In this document: piece by piece, positions 12,190 through 23,447 of the stretch
Layout of the letters: every line of letters begins with the position of its first letter
Numbering within the stretch: the stretch's first letter is position 1
Source of the DNA: Ancylostoma caninum
Taxonomy: Eukaryota; Nematoda; Chromadorea; Rhabditida; Ancylostomatidae
Assembly: GCA_037903475.1 (NCBI GenBank)
Contig: JBAJFG010000071.1
Location: forward strand, 1,176,001 to 1,240,000
Length of the DNA: 64,000 bases
Reading direction: 5' to 3'
Translations under genes and position numbers: made by a program
The notes under the pieces: generated by a model
What the model was told of the DNA's origin: nothing
Databases searched by the model: none
The model's input: only the letters and a program-made list of their open reading frames with translations

Positions 12190-12413
12190 GCCTGACAGTC
12201 GACACGGCAACCACCTCGGCACTCCAAGCCAGGAGAGTCCAGGTGCCGGCTGCCAACACGGCAACCACCTCGGCACTCCAAGCCAGGAGAGGCCAGGTGC
12301 CGGCTGCCAACACGGCAACCACCTTGGCACTCCAAGCCAGGAGAGGCCAGGTGAAACAATAATGAGAAAGATTTTTGAACTTATGGATAATTTTGAATTT
12401 GCACCTGTCCACC
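12190..12413 (-). repeat. inverted start of the satellite array
   Basis: This stretch carries about three 54-bp monomers and part of the constant block in the opposite orientation to the rest of the array (GCCAACACGGCAACCACC instead of GGTGGTTGCCGTGTTGGC). The switch is at about 12413, where an A/T stretch of the block ends abruptly and the plus-oriented CTGTCCACCTCCTCTGTGG begins. Confidence 0.85.
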
Positions 12414-15400
12414 TCCTCTGTGGAGGGGCCTCGCGGCAAGCCACGGCTTGCTCACCGATTCGGATCCATCCCTGAATAACCTGCACCGTATTCCGCACAG
12501 GTGTACTCATGTTGGTCAACGTGGGGAAATTCTTGGTAGACAGTTCTGGCTATCAACCGGCTTCTGAGGTATTACAACCACAGATACACCTCCACTATGA
12601 CGCTTTCTTGTTGTGTATGCAAATTCAAAATTATCCATAAGTTCAAAAATCTTTCTCATTATTGTTTCACCTGGCCTCTCCTGGCTTGGAGTGCCAAGGT
12701 GGTTGCCGCGTTGGCAACCGGCACCTGGCCTCTCCTGGCTTTGAGTGCCAAGGTGGTTGCCGTGTTGGCAGCCGGCACCTGGCCTCCTCCGGCTTGGAGT
12801 GCCCTGGTGGTGGCCTTGTGGCAGGCCTGTCCTCCTCCTTTGTGGAGGGGCCGCGCGGCAAGCCACGGCTGGCTCACCGATTTGGATCCATCGCTGAATA
12901 ACCTGCACCGTATTCCGCACAGGTGTACTCATGTTGGTCAACGTGGGGAAATTCTTGGTAGACAGTTCTGGCTATCAACCGGCTTCTGAGGTATTACAAC
13001 CACAGATACACCTCCACTATGACGCTTTCTTGTTGTGTATGCAAATTCAAAATTATCCATAGGTTCAAAAATCTTTCTCATTATTGTTTCACCTGGCCTC
13101 TCCTGGCTTGGAGTGCCAAGGTGGTTGCCGTGTTGGCAGCCGGCACCTGGCCTCTCCTGGCTTGGAGTGCCAAGGTGGTTGCCGTGTTGGCAGCCGGCAA
13201 CTGGCCTCCTCCGGCTTGGAGTGACCTGGTGGTGGCCTTGTGGCAGGCCTGTCCACCTCCTCTGTGGAGGGGCCTCGCGGCAAGCCACGGCTGGCTCACC
13301 GATTTGGATCCATCCCTGAATAACCTGCACCGTATTCCGCACAGGTGTACTCATGTTGGTCAACGTGGGGAAATTCTTGGTAGACAGTTCTGGCTATCAA
13401 CCGGCTTCTGAGGTATTACAACCACAGATACACCTCCACTATGACGCTGTCTTCTTGTGGATGCGAATTCAAAATTATCCATAAGTTCAAAAATCTTTCT
13501 CATTATTGTTTCACCTGGCCTCTCCTGGCTTGGAGTGCCAAGGTGGTTGCCGTGTTGGCAGCCAGCACCTGGCCTCTCCTGTCTTGGAGTGCCAAGGTGG
13601 TTGCCGTGTTGGCAGCCGGCACCTGGCCTCTCCTGGCTTGGAGTGCCAAGGTGGTTGCCGTGTTGGCAGCCGGCACCTAGCCTCCTCCGGCTTGGAGTGC
13701 CCTGGTGGTGGCCTTGTGGCAGGCCTGTCCTCCTCCTCTGTGGAGGGGCCTCGCGGCAAGCCACGGCTGGCTCACCGATTTGGATCCATCTCTGAATAAC
13801 CTGCACCGTATTCCGCACAGGTGTACTCATGTTGGTCAACGTGGGGAAATTCTTGGTAGACAGTCCTGGCTATCAACCGGCTTCTGAGGTATTACAACCA
13901 CAGATACACCTCCACTATGACGCTGTCTTCTTGTGGATGCGAATTCAAAATTATCCATAAGTTGAAAAATCTTTCTCGTTATTGTTTCACCTGGCCTCTC
14001 CTGGCTTGGAGTGCCAAGGTGGTTGCCGTGTTGGCAGCCGGCACCTGGCCTCTCCTGGCTTGGAGTGCCAAGGTGGTTGCCGTGTTGGCAGCCGGCACCT
14101 AGCCTCCTCCGGCTTGGAGTGCCCTGGTGGTGGCCTTGTGGCAGGCCTGTCCTCCTCCTCTGTGGAGGGGCCTCGCGGCAAGCCACGGCTGGCTCACCGA
14201 TTTGGATCCATCCCTGAATAACCTGCACCGTATTCCGCACAGGTGTACTCATGTTGGTCAACGTGGGGAAATTCTTGGTAGACAGTTCTGGCTATCAACC
14301 GGCTTCTGAGGTATTACAACCACAGATACACCTCCGCTATGACGCTGTCTTCTTGTGGATGCAAATTCAAAATTATCCATAAGTTCAAAAATCTTTCTCA
14401 TTATTGTTTCACCTGGCCTCTCCTGGCTTGGAGTGCCAAGGTGGTTGCCGTGTTGGCAGCCGGCACCTGGCCTCCTCCGGCTTGGAGTGACCTGGTGGTG
14501 GCCTTGTGGCAGGCCTGTCCACCTCCTCTGTGGAGGGGCCTCGCGGCAAGCCACGGCTGGCTCACCGATTTGGATCCATCCCTGAATAACCTGCACCGTA
14601 TTCCGCACAGGTGTACTCATGTTGGTCAACGTGGGGAAATTCTTGGTAGACAGTTCTGGCTATCAACCGGCTTCTGAGGTATTACAACCACAGATACACC
14701 TCCACTATGACGCTGTCTTCTTGTGGATGCGAATTCAAAATTATCCATAAGTTCAAAAATCTTTCTCATTATTGTTTCACCTGGCCTCTCCTGGCTTGGA
14801 GTGCCAAGGTGGTTGCCGTGTTGGCAGCCGGCACCTGGCCTCTCCTGGCTTGGAGTGCCAAGGTGGTTGCCGTGTTGGCAGCCGGCACCTGGCCTCTCCT
14901 GGCTTGGAGTGCCAAGGTGGTTGCCGTGTTGGCAGCCGGCACCTGGCCTCTCCTGGCTTGGAGTGCCAAGGTGGTGCCGTGTTGGCACCTAGCCTCCTCC
15001 GGCTTGGAGTGCCCTGGTGGTGGCCTTGTGGCAGGCCTGTCCTCCTCCTCTGTGGAGGGGCCTCGCGGCAAGCCACGGCTGGCTCACCGATTTGGATCCA
15101 TCCCTGAATAACCTGCACCGTATTCCGCACAGGTGTACTCATGTTGGTCAACGTGGGGAAATTCTTGGTAGACAGTTCTGGCTATCAACCGGCTTCTGAG
15201 GTATTACAACCACAGATACACCTCCACTATGACGCTGTCTTCTTGTGGATGCGAATTCAAAATTATCCATAAGTTCAAAAATCTTTCTCGTTATTGTTTC
15301 ACCTGGCCTCTCCTGGCTTGGAGTGCCAAGGTGGTTGCCGTGTTGGCAGCCGGCACCTGGCCTCTCCTGGCTTGGAGTGCCAAGGTGGTTGCCGTGTTGG

Positions 15401-16674
15401 CAGCCGGCACCTAGCCTCCTCCGGCTTGGAGTGCCCTGGTGGTGGCCTTGTGGCAGGCCTGTCCTCCTCCTCTGTGGAGGGGCCTCGCGGCAAGCCACGG
15501 CTGGCTCACCGATTTGGATCCATCCCTGAATAACCTGCACCGTATTCCGCACAGGTGTACTCATGTTGGTCAACGTGGGGAAATTCTTGGTAGACAGTTC
15601 TGGCTATCAACCGGCTTCTGAGGTATTACAACCACAGATACACCTCCGCTATGACGCTGTCTTCTTGTGGATGCAAATTCAAAATTATCCATAAGTTCAA
15701 AAATCTTTCTCATTATTGTTTCACCTGGCCTCTCCTGGCTTGGAGTGCCAAGGTGGTTGCCGTGTTGGCAGCCGGCACCTGGCCTCTCCTGGCTTGGAGT
15801 GCCAAGGTGGTTGCCGTGTTGGCAGCCGGCACCTGGCCTCTCCTGGCTTGGAGTGCCAAGGTGGTTGCCGTGTTGGCAGCCGGCACCTAGCCTCCTCCGG
15901 CTTGGAGTGCCCTGGTGGTGGCCTTGTGGCAGGCCTGTCCTCCTCCTCTGTGGAGGGGCCTCGCGGCAAGCCACGGCTGGCTCACCGATTTGGATCCATC
16001 CCTGAATAACCTGCACCGTATTCCGCACAGGTGTACTCATGTTGGTCAACGTGGGGAAATTCTTGGTAGACAGTTCTGGCTATCAACCGGCTTCTGAGGT
16101 ATTACAACCACAGATACACCTCCGCTATGACGCTGTCTTCTTGTGGATGCAAATTCAAAATTATCCATAAGTTCAAAAATCTTTCTCATTATTGTTTCAC
16201 CTGGCCTCTCCTGGCTTGGAGTGCCAAGGTGGTTGCCGTGTTGGCAGCCGGCACCTGGCCTCTCCTGGCTTGGAGTGCCAAGGTGGTTGCCGTGTTGGCA
16301 GCCGGCACCTGGCCTCTCCTGGCTTGGAGTGCCAAGGTGGTTGCCGTGTTGGCAGCCGGCACCTAGCCTCCTCCGGCTTGGAGTGCCCTGGTGGTGGCCT
16401 TGTGGCAGGCCTGTCCTCCTCCTCTGTGGAGGGGCCTCGCGGCAAGCCACGGCTGGCTCACCGATTTGGATCCATCCCTGAATAACCTGCACCGTATTCC
16501 GCACAGGTGTACTCATGTTGGTCAACGTGGGGAAATTCTTGGTAGACAGTTCTGGCTATCAACCGGCTTCTGAGGTATTACAACCACAGATACACCTCCG
16601 CTATGACGCTGTCTTCTTGTGGATGCAAATTCAAAATTATCCATAAGTTCAAAAATCTTTCTCATTATTGTTTC

Positions 16675-17165
16675 ACCTGGCCTCTCCTGGCTTGGAGTGC
16701 CAAGGTGGTTGCCGTGTTGGCAGCCGGCACTTGGCCTCTCCTGGCTTGGAGTGCCAAGGTGGTTGCCGTGTTGGCAGCCGGCACCTGGCCTCTTCTGGCT
16801 TGGAGTGCCAAGGTGGTTGCCGTGTTGGCAGCCGGCACCTAGCCTCCTCCGGCTTGGAGTGCCAAGGTGGTTGCCGTGTTGGCAGCCGGCACCTAGCCTC
16901 CTCCGGCTTGGAGTGCCAAGGTGGTTGCCGTGTTGGCAGCCGGCACCTGGCCTCTCCTGGCTTGGAGTGCCAAGGTGGTTGCCGTGTTGGCAGCCGGCAC
17001 CTGGCCTCCTCCGGCTTGGAGTGCCAAGGTGGTTGCCGTGTTGGCAGCCGGCACCTGGCCTCTCCTGGCTTGGAGTGCCAAGGTGGTTGCCGTGTTGGCA
17101 GCCGGCACCTGGCCTCCTCCGGCTTGGAGTGACCTGGTGGTGGCCTTGTGGCAGGCCTGTCCACC
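16675..17165. repeat. expanded 54-bp monomer block (about eight monomers)
   Basis: This is the longest monomer run in the array. Monomers begin near 16677, 16733, 16787, 16841, 16895, 16949, 17003 and 17057, then the diverged terminal monomer. Two types alternate, CCTCTCCTGGCTTGGAG and CCTCCTCCGGCTTGGAG. The constant block that follows (about 17230-17340) is the most diverged copy of the array. Confidence 0.85.
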
Positions 17166-20100
17166 TCCTCTGTGGAGGGGCCTCGCGGCAAGCCACGGCT
17201 GGCTCACCGATTTGGATCCATCCCTGAATAACTGCACCGTATCCGCACAGGTGTCTCCTCTGGTGAACATGGAGAAATCTCTCGGTAGACAAGTGGGCTA
17301 TCAACAGACCCTCTGGGATTACAACCACAGATACACCTCCACTATGACGCTGTCTTCTTGTGGATGCAAATGCAAAATTATCCATAAGTTCAAAAATCTT
17401 TCTCATTATTGTTTCACCTGGCCTCTCCTGGCTTGGAGTGCCAAGGTGGTTGCCGTGTTGGCAGCCGGCACCTGGCCTCCTCCGGCTTGGAGTGACCTGG
17501 TGGTGGCCTTGTGGCAGGCCCCACCTCCTCTGTGGAGGTGCCTCGCGGCAAGCCAAGGCTGGCTCACCGATTTGGATCCATCCCTGAATAACCTGCACCG
17601 TATTCCGCACAGGTGTACTCATGTTGGTCAACGTGGGGAAATTCTTGGTAGACAGTTCTGGCTATCAACCGGCTTCTGAGGTATTACAACCACAGATACA
17701 CCTCCACTATGACGCTGTCTTCTTGTGGATGCAAATTCAAAATTATCCATAAGTTCAAAAATCTTTCTCATTATTGTTCCACCTGGCCTCTCCTGGCTTG
17801 GAGTGCCAAGGTGGTTGCCGTGTTGGCAGCCGGCACCTGTCCTCCTCCGGCTTGGAGTGCCCTGGTGGTGGCCTTGTGGCAGGCCTGTCCTCCTCCTCTG
17901 TGGAGGGGCCTCGCGGCAAGCCACGGCTGGCTCACCGATTTGGATCCATCCCTGAATAACCTGCACCGTATTCCGCACAGGTGTACTCATGTTGGTCAAC
18001 CTGGGGAAATTCTTGGTAGACAGTTCTGGCTATCAACCGGCTTCTGAGGTATTACAACCACAGATACACCTCCACTATGACGCTGTCTTCTTGTGGATGC
18101 GAATTCAAAATTATCCATAAGTTCAAAAATCTTTCTCATTATTGTTTCACCTGGCCTCTCCTGGCTTGGAGTGCCAAGGTGGTTGCCGTGTTGGCAGCCG
18201 GCACCTGGCCTCTCCTGGCTTAGAGTGCCAAGGTGGTTTCCGTGTTGGCAGCCGGCACCTGGCCTCTCCTGGCTTGGAGTGCCAAGGTGGTTGCTGTGTT
18301 GCAGGCCTGTGCTCCTCCTCTGTGGAGGGGCCTCGCGGCAAGCCACGGCTGGCTCACCTATTTGGATCCATCCCTGAATAACGTGCACCGTATTCCGCAC
18401 AGGTGTACTCATGTTGGTCAACGTGGGGAAATTCTTGGTAGACAGTTCTGGCTATCAACCGGCTTCTGAGGTATTACAACCACAGATACACCTTCACTAT
18501 GACGCTGTCTTCTTGTGGATGCTAATTCAAAATTATCCATAAGTTCAAAAATCTTTCTCATTATTGTTCCACCTGGCCTCTCCTGGCTTGGAGTGCCAAG
18601 GTGGTTGCCGTGTTGGCAGCCGGCACCTCGCCTCCTCCGGCTTGGAGTGCCCTGGTGATGGCCTTGTGGCAGGCCTGTCCTCCTCCTCTGTGGAGGGGCC
18701 TCGCGGCAAGCCAAGGCTGGCTGCACCGATTTGGATCCATCCCTGAATAACCTGCACCGTATTCCGCACAGGTGTACTCATGTTGGTCAACGTGGGGAAA
18801 TTCTTGGTAGACAGTTCTGGCTATCAACCGGCTTCTGAGGTATTACAACCACAGATACACCTTCACTATGACGCTGTCTTCTTGTGGATGCAAATTCAAA
18901 ATTATCCATAAGTTCAAAAATCTTTCTCATTATTGTTCCACCTGGCCTCTCCTGGCTTGGAGTGCCAAGGTGGTTGCCGTGTTGGCAGCCGGCACCTAGT
19001 CTCCTCCGGCTTGGAGTGCCCTGGTGATGGCCTTGTGGCAGGCCTGTCCTCCTCCTCTGTGGAGGGGCCTCGCGGCAAGCCACGGCTGGCTCACCGATTT
19101 GGATCCATCCCTGAATAACCTGCACCGTATTCCGCACAGGAGTACTCATGTTGGTCAACGTGGGGAAATTCTTGGTAGACAGTTCTGGCTATCAACCGGC
19201 TTCTGAGGTATTACAACCACAGATACACCTCCACTATGACGCTGTCTTCTTGTGGATGCGAATTCAAAATTATCCATAAGTTCAAAAATCTTTCCATAAG
19301 TTCAAAAATCTTTCTCATTATCTTTTCAAAGAGCCTCTCCTCACTCCATGCCAAGGTGGTTGCCGTGTTGGCAGCCGGCACCTAGTCTCCTCCGGCTGGA
19401 GTGCCCTGGTGATGGCCTTGTGGCAGGCCTGTAGCCTTCCTCTGTGGAGGGGCCTCGCGGCAAGCCACGGCTGGCTCACCGATTTGGATCCATCCCTGAA
19501 TAACCTGCACCGTATTCCGCACAGGTGTACTCATGTTGGTCAACGTGGGGAAATTCTTGGTAGACAGTTCTGGCTATCAACCGGCTTCTGAGGTATTACA
19601 ACCACAGATACACCTCCACTATGACGCTGTCTTCTTGTGGATGCGAACTCAAAATTATCCATAAGTTCAAAAATCTTTCTCGTTATTGTTTCACCTCGCC
19701 TCTCCTGGCTTGGAGTGCCAAGGTGGTTGCCGTGTTGGCAGCCGGCACCTGGCTTGGAGTGCCAAGGTGGTTGCCGTGTTGGCAGCCGGCACCTGGCCTC
19801 TCCTGGCTTGGAGTGCCAAGGTGGTTGCCGTGTTGGCAGCCGGCACCTAGCCTCCTCCGGCTTGGAGGGGCCTGGTGGTGGCCTTGTGGCAGGCCTGTCC
19901 TCCTCCTCTGTGGAAGGGCCTCTCGGCAAGCCACTGCTGGCTCACCGATTTGGATCCATCCCTGAATAACGTGCACCGTATTCCGCACAGGTGTACTCAT
20001 GTTGGTCAACGTGGGGAAATTCTTGGTAGACAGTTCTGGCTATCAACCGGCTTCTGAGGTATTACAACCACAGATACACCTCCACTATGACGCTGTCTTC

Positions 20101-20825
20101 TTGTGGATGCAAATTCAAAATTATCCATAAGTTCAAAAATCTTTCTCATTATTGTTCCACCTGGCCTCTCCTGGCTTGGAGTGCCAAGGTGGTTGCCGTG
20201 CTGGCAGCCGGCACCTGGCCTCTCCTGGCTTGGAGTGCCAAGGTGGTTGCCGTGTTGGCAGCCGGCACCTGGCCTCCTCCGGCTTGGAGTGACCTGGTGG
20301 TGGCCTTGTGGCAGGCCTGTCCACCTCCTCTGTGGAGGTGCCTCGCGGCAAGCCAAGGCTGGCTCACCGATTTGGATCCATCCCTGAATAACCTGCACCG
20401 TATTCCGCACAGGTGTACTTATGTTGGTCAACGTTGGGAGATTCTTGTTAGACAGTTCTGGCTATCAACCGGCTTCTGAGGTATTACAACCACAGATACA
20501 CCTCTACTATGACGCTGTCTTGTTGTGGATACATATTCAAAATTATCCATAAGTTCAAAAATCTTTCTCATTATTGTTTCACCTGGCTTCTCCTGGCTTA
20601 GAGTGCCAAGGTGGTTGCCGTGTTGGCAGCCGGCACTGGGCCTCTCCTGGCTTGGAGTGCCAAGGTGGTTGCCGTGCTGGCAGCCGGCACTGGGCCTCTC
20701 CTGGCTTGGAGTGCCAAGGTGGTTGCCGTATTGGCAGCCGGCACCTGGCCTCCTCCGGCTTGGAGTGGCCTAGTGGTGGCCTTGTCGCAGGGCTGGCCAC
20801 CTCCTGTGTGGAGGGGTTTCTTGGT

Positions 20826-21241
20826 TATGTGTGCCTGAAATTTTTTTCTCAAGTTCGGAAGTTTTTTTCCCCGATTTTTTCCCTAGTTTTCTGGCTTAGT
20901 GGCTACGTGGCACGCTGCTCCGAAGCAAACCGCGTAGAAGCGGCCCTTTGGCTCGTTAATAATAATATCTGCAAAAAAGGCCTTCTGGCTTACGCAAGCA
21001 GTGGATTAGCTGGAACCTCTGAGGGATTTGTATGATCCTCATACTCTGTCTGTGTTAGTGAGCAGCGAAATTTGGAAGTTATCTGAAAAATTTTGGTGTA
21101 CTCGAAACTTCTTGTTAGTAATGTGGGGTGACTCAATAAGTGAATGTTCTACATTTTGAGTGGCTACCATCTTTCAACCACATTTTGAAAAACAATGCTG
21201 CCTAAACCTGAGGTTATCTCTCTGATCCATCGTATGGTCCA
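20826..21241. other. right flank of the satellite, no gene seen
   Basis: The satellite breaks off within a constant-block-like stretch (CTCCTGTGTGGAGGGG) and unique sequence follows. The frame 20574-21035 runs out of the satellite into this flank and is not supported as a gene. Confidence 0.5.
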
Positions 21242-21460
21242 TTAGCTCACAGATGGCGCCTGATCTGACATTGTCTGCAATTACGACTTTGCAGAATGCG
21301 TCTGGAGGGATATTTCAGCGGATGGCAGTGGGGAAACATAAGAATGGAAGGAACCACACCATATGGATATCAAAAAAGTGCAAAAAATAGATCGGTTAGC
21401 CTAAAAATGGTGAAGTCGTAGTTGCGGACAAAGTCAGATCGGCCGCCCTCTGTGAGCTAA
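21242..21460. mobile_element. small inverted-repeat element (MITE), ~220 bp
   Basis: The ends are ~49-bp imperfect inverted repeats beginning TTAGCTCACAGATGGCG on the left and TTAGCTCACAGAGGGCG read inward from 21460. The TA within each end may be the target duplication. No coding capacity. It directly abuts the next element. Confidence 0.7.
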
Positions 21461-21462
21461 TA

Positions 21463-23035
21463 CAGTGCGTTTCATAAGTATAGACGCACCTTAGAAAATG
21501 CCGGTACCCAGTTCATTACAGGTTCATGAGAAAAGTTACAAACGTCAATCGATTCGGCATGCCAGAAAATCTGAGATTGCGTTGTTTCACTAGTGATTAT
21601 GGAAAATACGGGATAGATTTTGCACATCACCATTAAATGTGCCGTTTCATAAGTATAGACGCAGTCTATGAGAAAATACAAATAAATCATATCTTCAGGG
21701 GAAAAATTGGGCTCAAAATTTTGATAAGAACTAGTAAGCGTCTACAACGTAAATTTGCATTTCAACTTGGATCACAACGTTTTGGAGCGAGGCTGGGGCA
21801 GGCAAAAGATTTACAGGCTGTAGGCTGGTAAAATCGCAGGATCTCTGGGTAGAGGGGAGGTTCTTCGGGGTCCACCTGCAAATATGTATGAGATATTGAG
21901 TCCTACAATCGAAGGAAAAATTTTGGTATGCAAAAGAAGACATCGCATCAAAGACGGCGTCGCATACTGTGCCTGAACTCGAAGCACATGATGTGCATTA
22001 ATGGGGGTCTGAGCCGTTGCGTCGGCTCCGTCATGCAGTGCAGGGGTTAAAAAGGCATTTAACCGCTACATCAGCATTGCATATTGTTGACTTCGTCTCA
22101 TGCCTGGGGTTATCCCGTCCCAAAAACCTTCACAGCTTTGTTTTCCGGGAAGGAACGTGGTGATCGGCATGTCGAAAAAACCAGTCGGTTGTTTTGGATC
22201 TTTTGAAAGCCCGTGCTATGTTTAAATGATTTTACAGGACGAGAAAAGCTTTATTTGGACTGTTTTATAATGAATGCATGCCGCTGGGGTGACATACAAG
22301 GAGGGCCAGACTCTCTCGAGACAGCACCTTTGGAGGTAGGCGCTGCCAAAGTTGGAGATGCTTCCTCTCATAATGACATCCTCGATATTATCTCCATTTC
22401 TACATAATCGAATACCTCAAATTACAAGAGCACCTTTAGTGTTCAATCCTTACATTTTCTTGCAGTAAACAGAAGGAAAAACCTCACTTTCCATCGAAAA
22501 ACCGGCGTGACCTATACCAGTCGCTCAACAATTAAGTATTTTGAGGAGCCCTATTTGACGGTATTATCTGCCTTCTAATACTTGGAAAATCGGACATCCC
22601 TGCAGCATCCTACCAGATGATATTCATGGCTGGAACCGAACATCATCCAGCACAGCCAACCTGGAAAATGCTATTGCCTGTACTAAGAGCCGTTTTGATA
22701 GCCATTGCTGGAAGGGATGGGTAAATCTATGCCAACCCATGTTTTCTGAGTTGCTTGGGAATTGCGGAGACCCATCAGCTACAAATCCTCTGTTGCATAG
22801 AAGTTTCCTCTGTGAAATCACCAGTTTCTGAAAGTGCGTCTATACTTATGAAACGGTTCCAATGAGGGGAAAGTGCTGGATCTACCTATTTTTCTCCATA
22901 ACTTTGGGTGAAATGATGGTGACAATGGTTTTTGGGCATGCTCGTTCAATTGGCACTCGTGGTTTTCTCCAAGAAGTTACGTGGAACTGTGTATCAGTGT
23001 TTTCTGGGGTGCGTCTATATTTATGAAACGCACTG
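21463..23035 (+). mobile_element. Tc3-like Tc1/mariner transposon with IR/DR ends, decayed
   Basis: The ends CAGTGCGTTTCATAAGTATA (21463) and its inverted near-copy (to 23035) are flanked by TA (21461-21462, 23036-23037). A second copy, CGTTTCATAAGTATAGACGC, lies ~180 bp inside each end (about 21645 and 22855), in direct orientation to the adjacent outer copy. This inverted-repeat/direct-repeat design is known from Tc3 and related elements, where both sites bind transposase. The length (1.57 kb) could hold a full transposase, but the interior is broken (see 22230-22765). Confidence 0.8.
22230..22765 (+). pseudogene. possible Tc1/Tc3-type transposase remnant
   Basis: Inside the Tc3-like element, short plus-strand stretches recall Tc1-family transposase. 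Near 22240 a frame reads DEKSFIW (compare the DEKKF first-catalytic region), and near 22740 another reads SELLGNCGDPSATN (compare the terminal EVIxNRGGPTxY). Stops and frame changes separate them. The alignment is by eye and weak; the surrounding element gives it most of its credibility. Confidence 0.3.
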
Positions 23036-23447
23036 TAGACTGTACTATATACTACCTTGCTCAACCTGACCAGTATTGCTTTTAAGGTTGGACTTCTCAA
23101 AAGAAGTTTTCAAATTCCAGCATATTGTTTACGACTCTCTACGCCACATCTTCGTCACTTGCAGTTACTCTCTAGGCTCTCGAGCTGTTAACGCAAGGAA
23201 GGCACTGTGCGGTACAACCGTTAAATACCTAACACTTATACTCGACGATGAAATCTGGCAACATTGGCAATTTCTTTGTTACTCAGATAATAGTTGTTGC
23301 TAATTGTTACTTTGTGCCTACTACGTTCATGCGTGTTTTGCCCTCTCGCTCATCATTCTTCGCTCCTCCTAACCACTCATGTAACACCTTTCTTCGCCCT
23401 GCGGTGTTCTCTTTCAATTCAGGGTGGCTCTCTGTTTCGTCTTATAG

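Larger units (their letters stand above)
12190..20825. repeat. higher-order satellite array: ~314-bp block plus variable 54-bp monomers
   Basis: About 19 copies of a constant block (containing GGATCC, TTCCGCACAGGTGTACTCAT and a Lys/Asn-codon-like A/T stretch) each carry 1 to 8 tandem 54-bp monomers (core GCTTGGAGTGCCAAGGTGG). Using one anchor (12519, 12941, 13363, 13839, 14261, 14629, 15151, 15573, 16049, 16525, ~17267, 17631, 17999, 18421, 18790, 19158, 19543, 20009, 20431), spacings are mainly 368, 422 or 476 bp, that is, 54-bp steps. One copy has about eight monomers. All three basic spacings leave remainder 2 on division by three, so frames cannot persist between copies. It is therefore a satellite, although open frames occur on both strands. 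Confidence 0.95.

Noticed and set aside
12151..20800. Dozens of 60-160 codon frames with recurring peptides on both strands
   Set aside because: They are translations of the satellite. Unit lengths are not multiples of three and all frames are equally open, so there is no evidence of coding.
12190..20825. Regularly spaced repeats, considered as a CRISPR-like array
   Set aside because: Repeats are long, directly tandem or nested without unique spacers, and the genome is eukaryotic.
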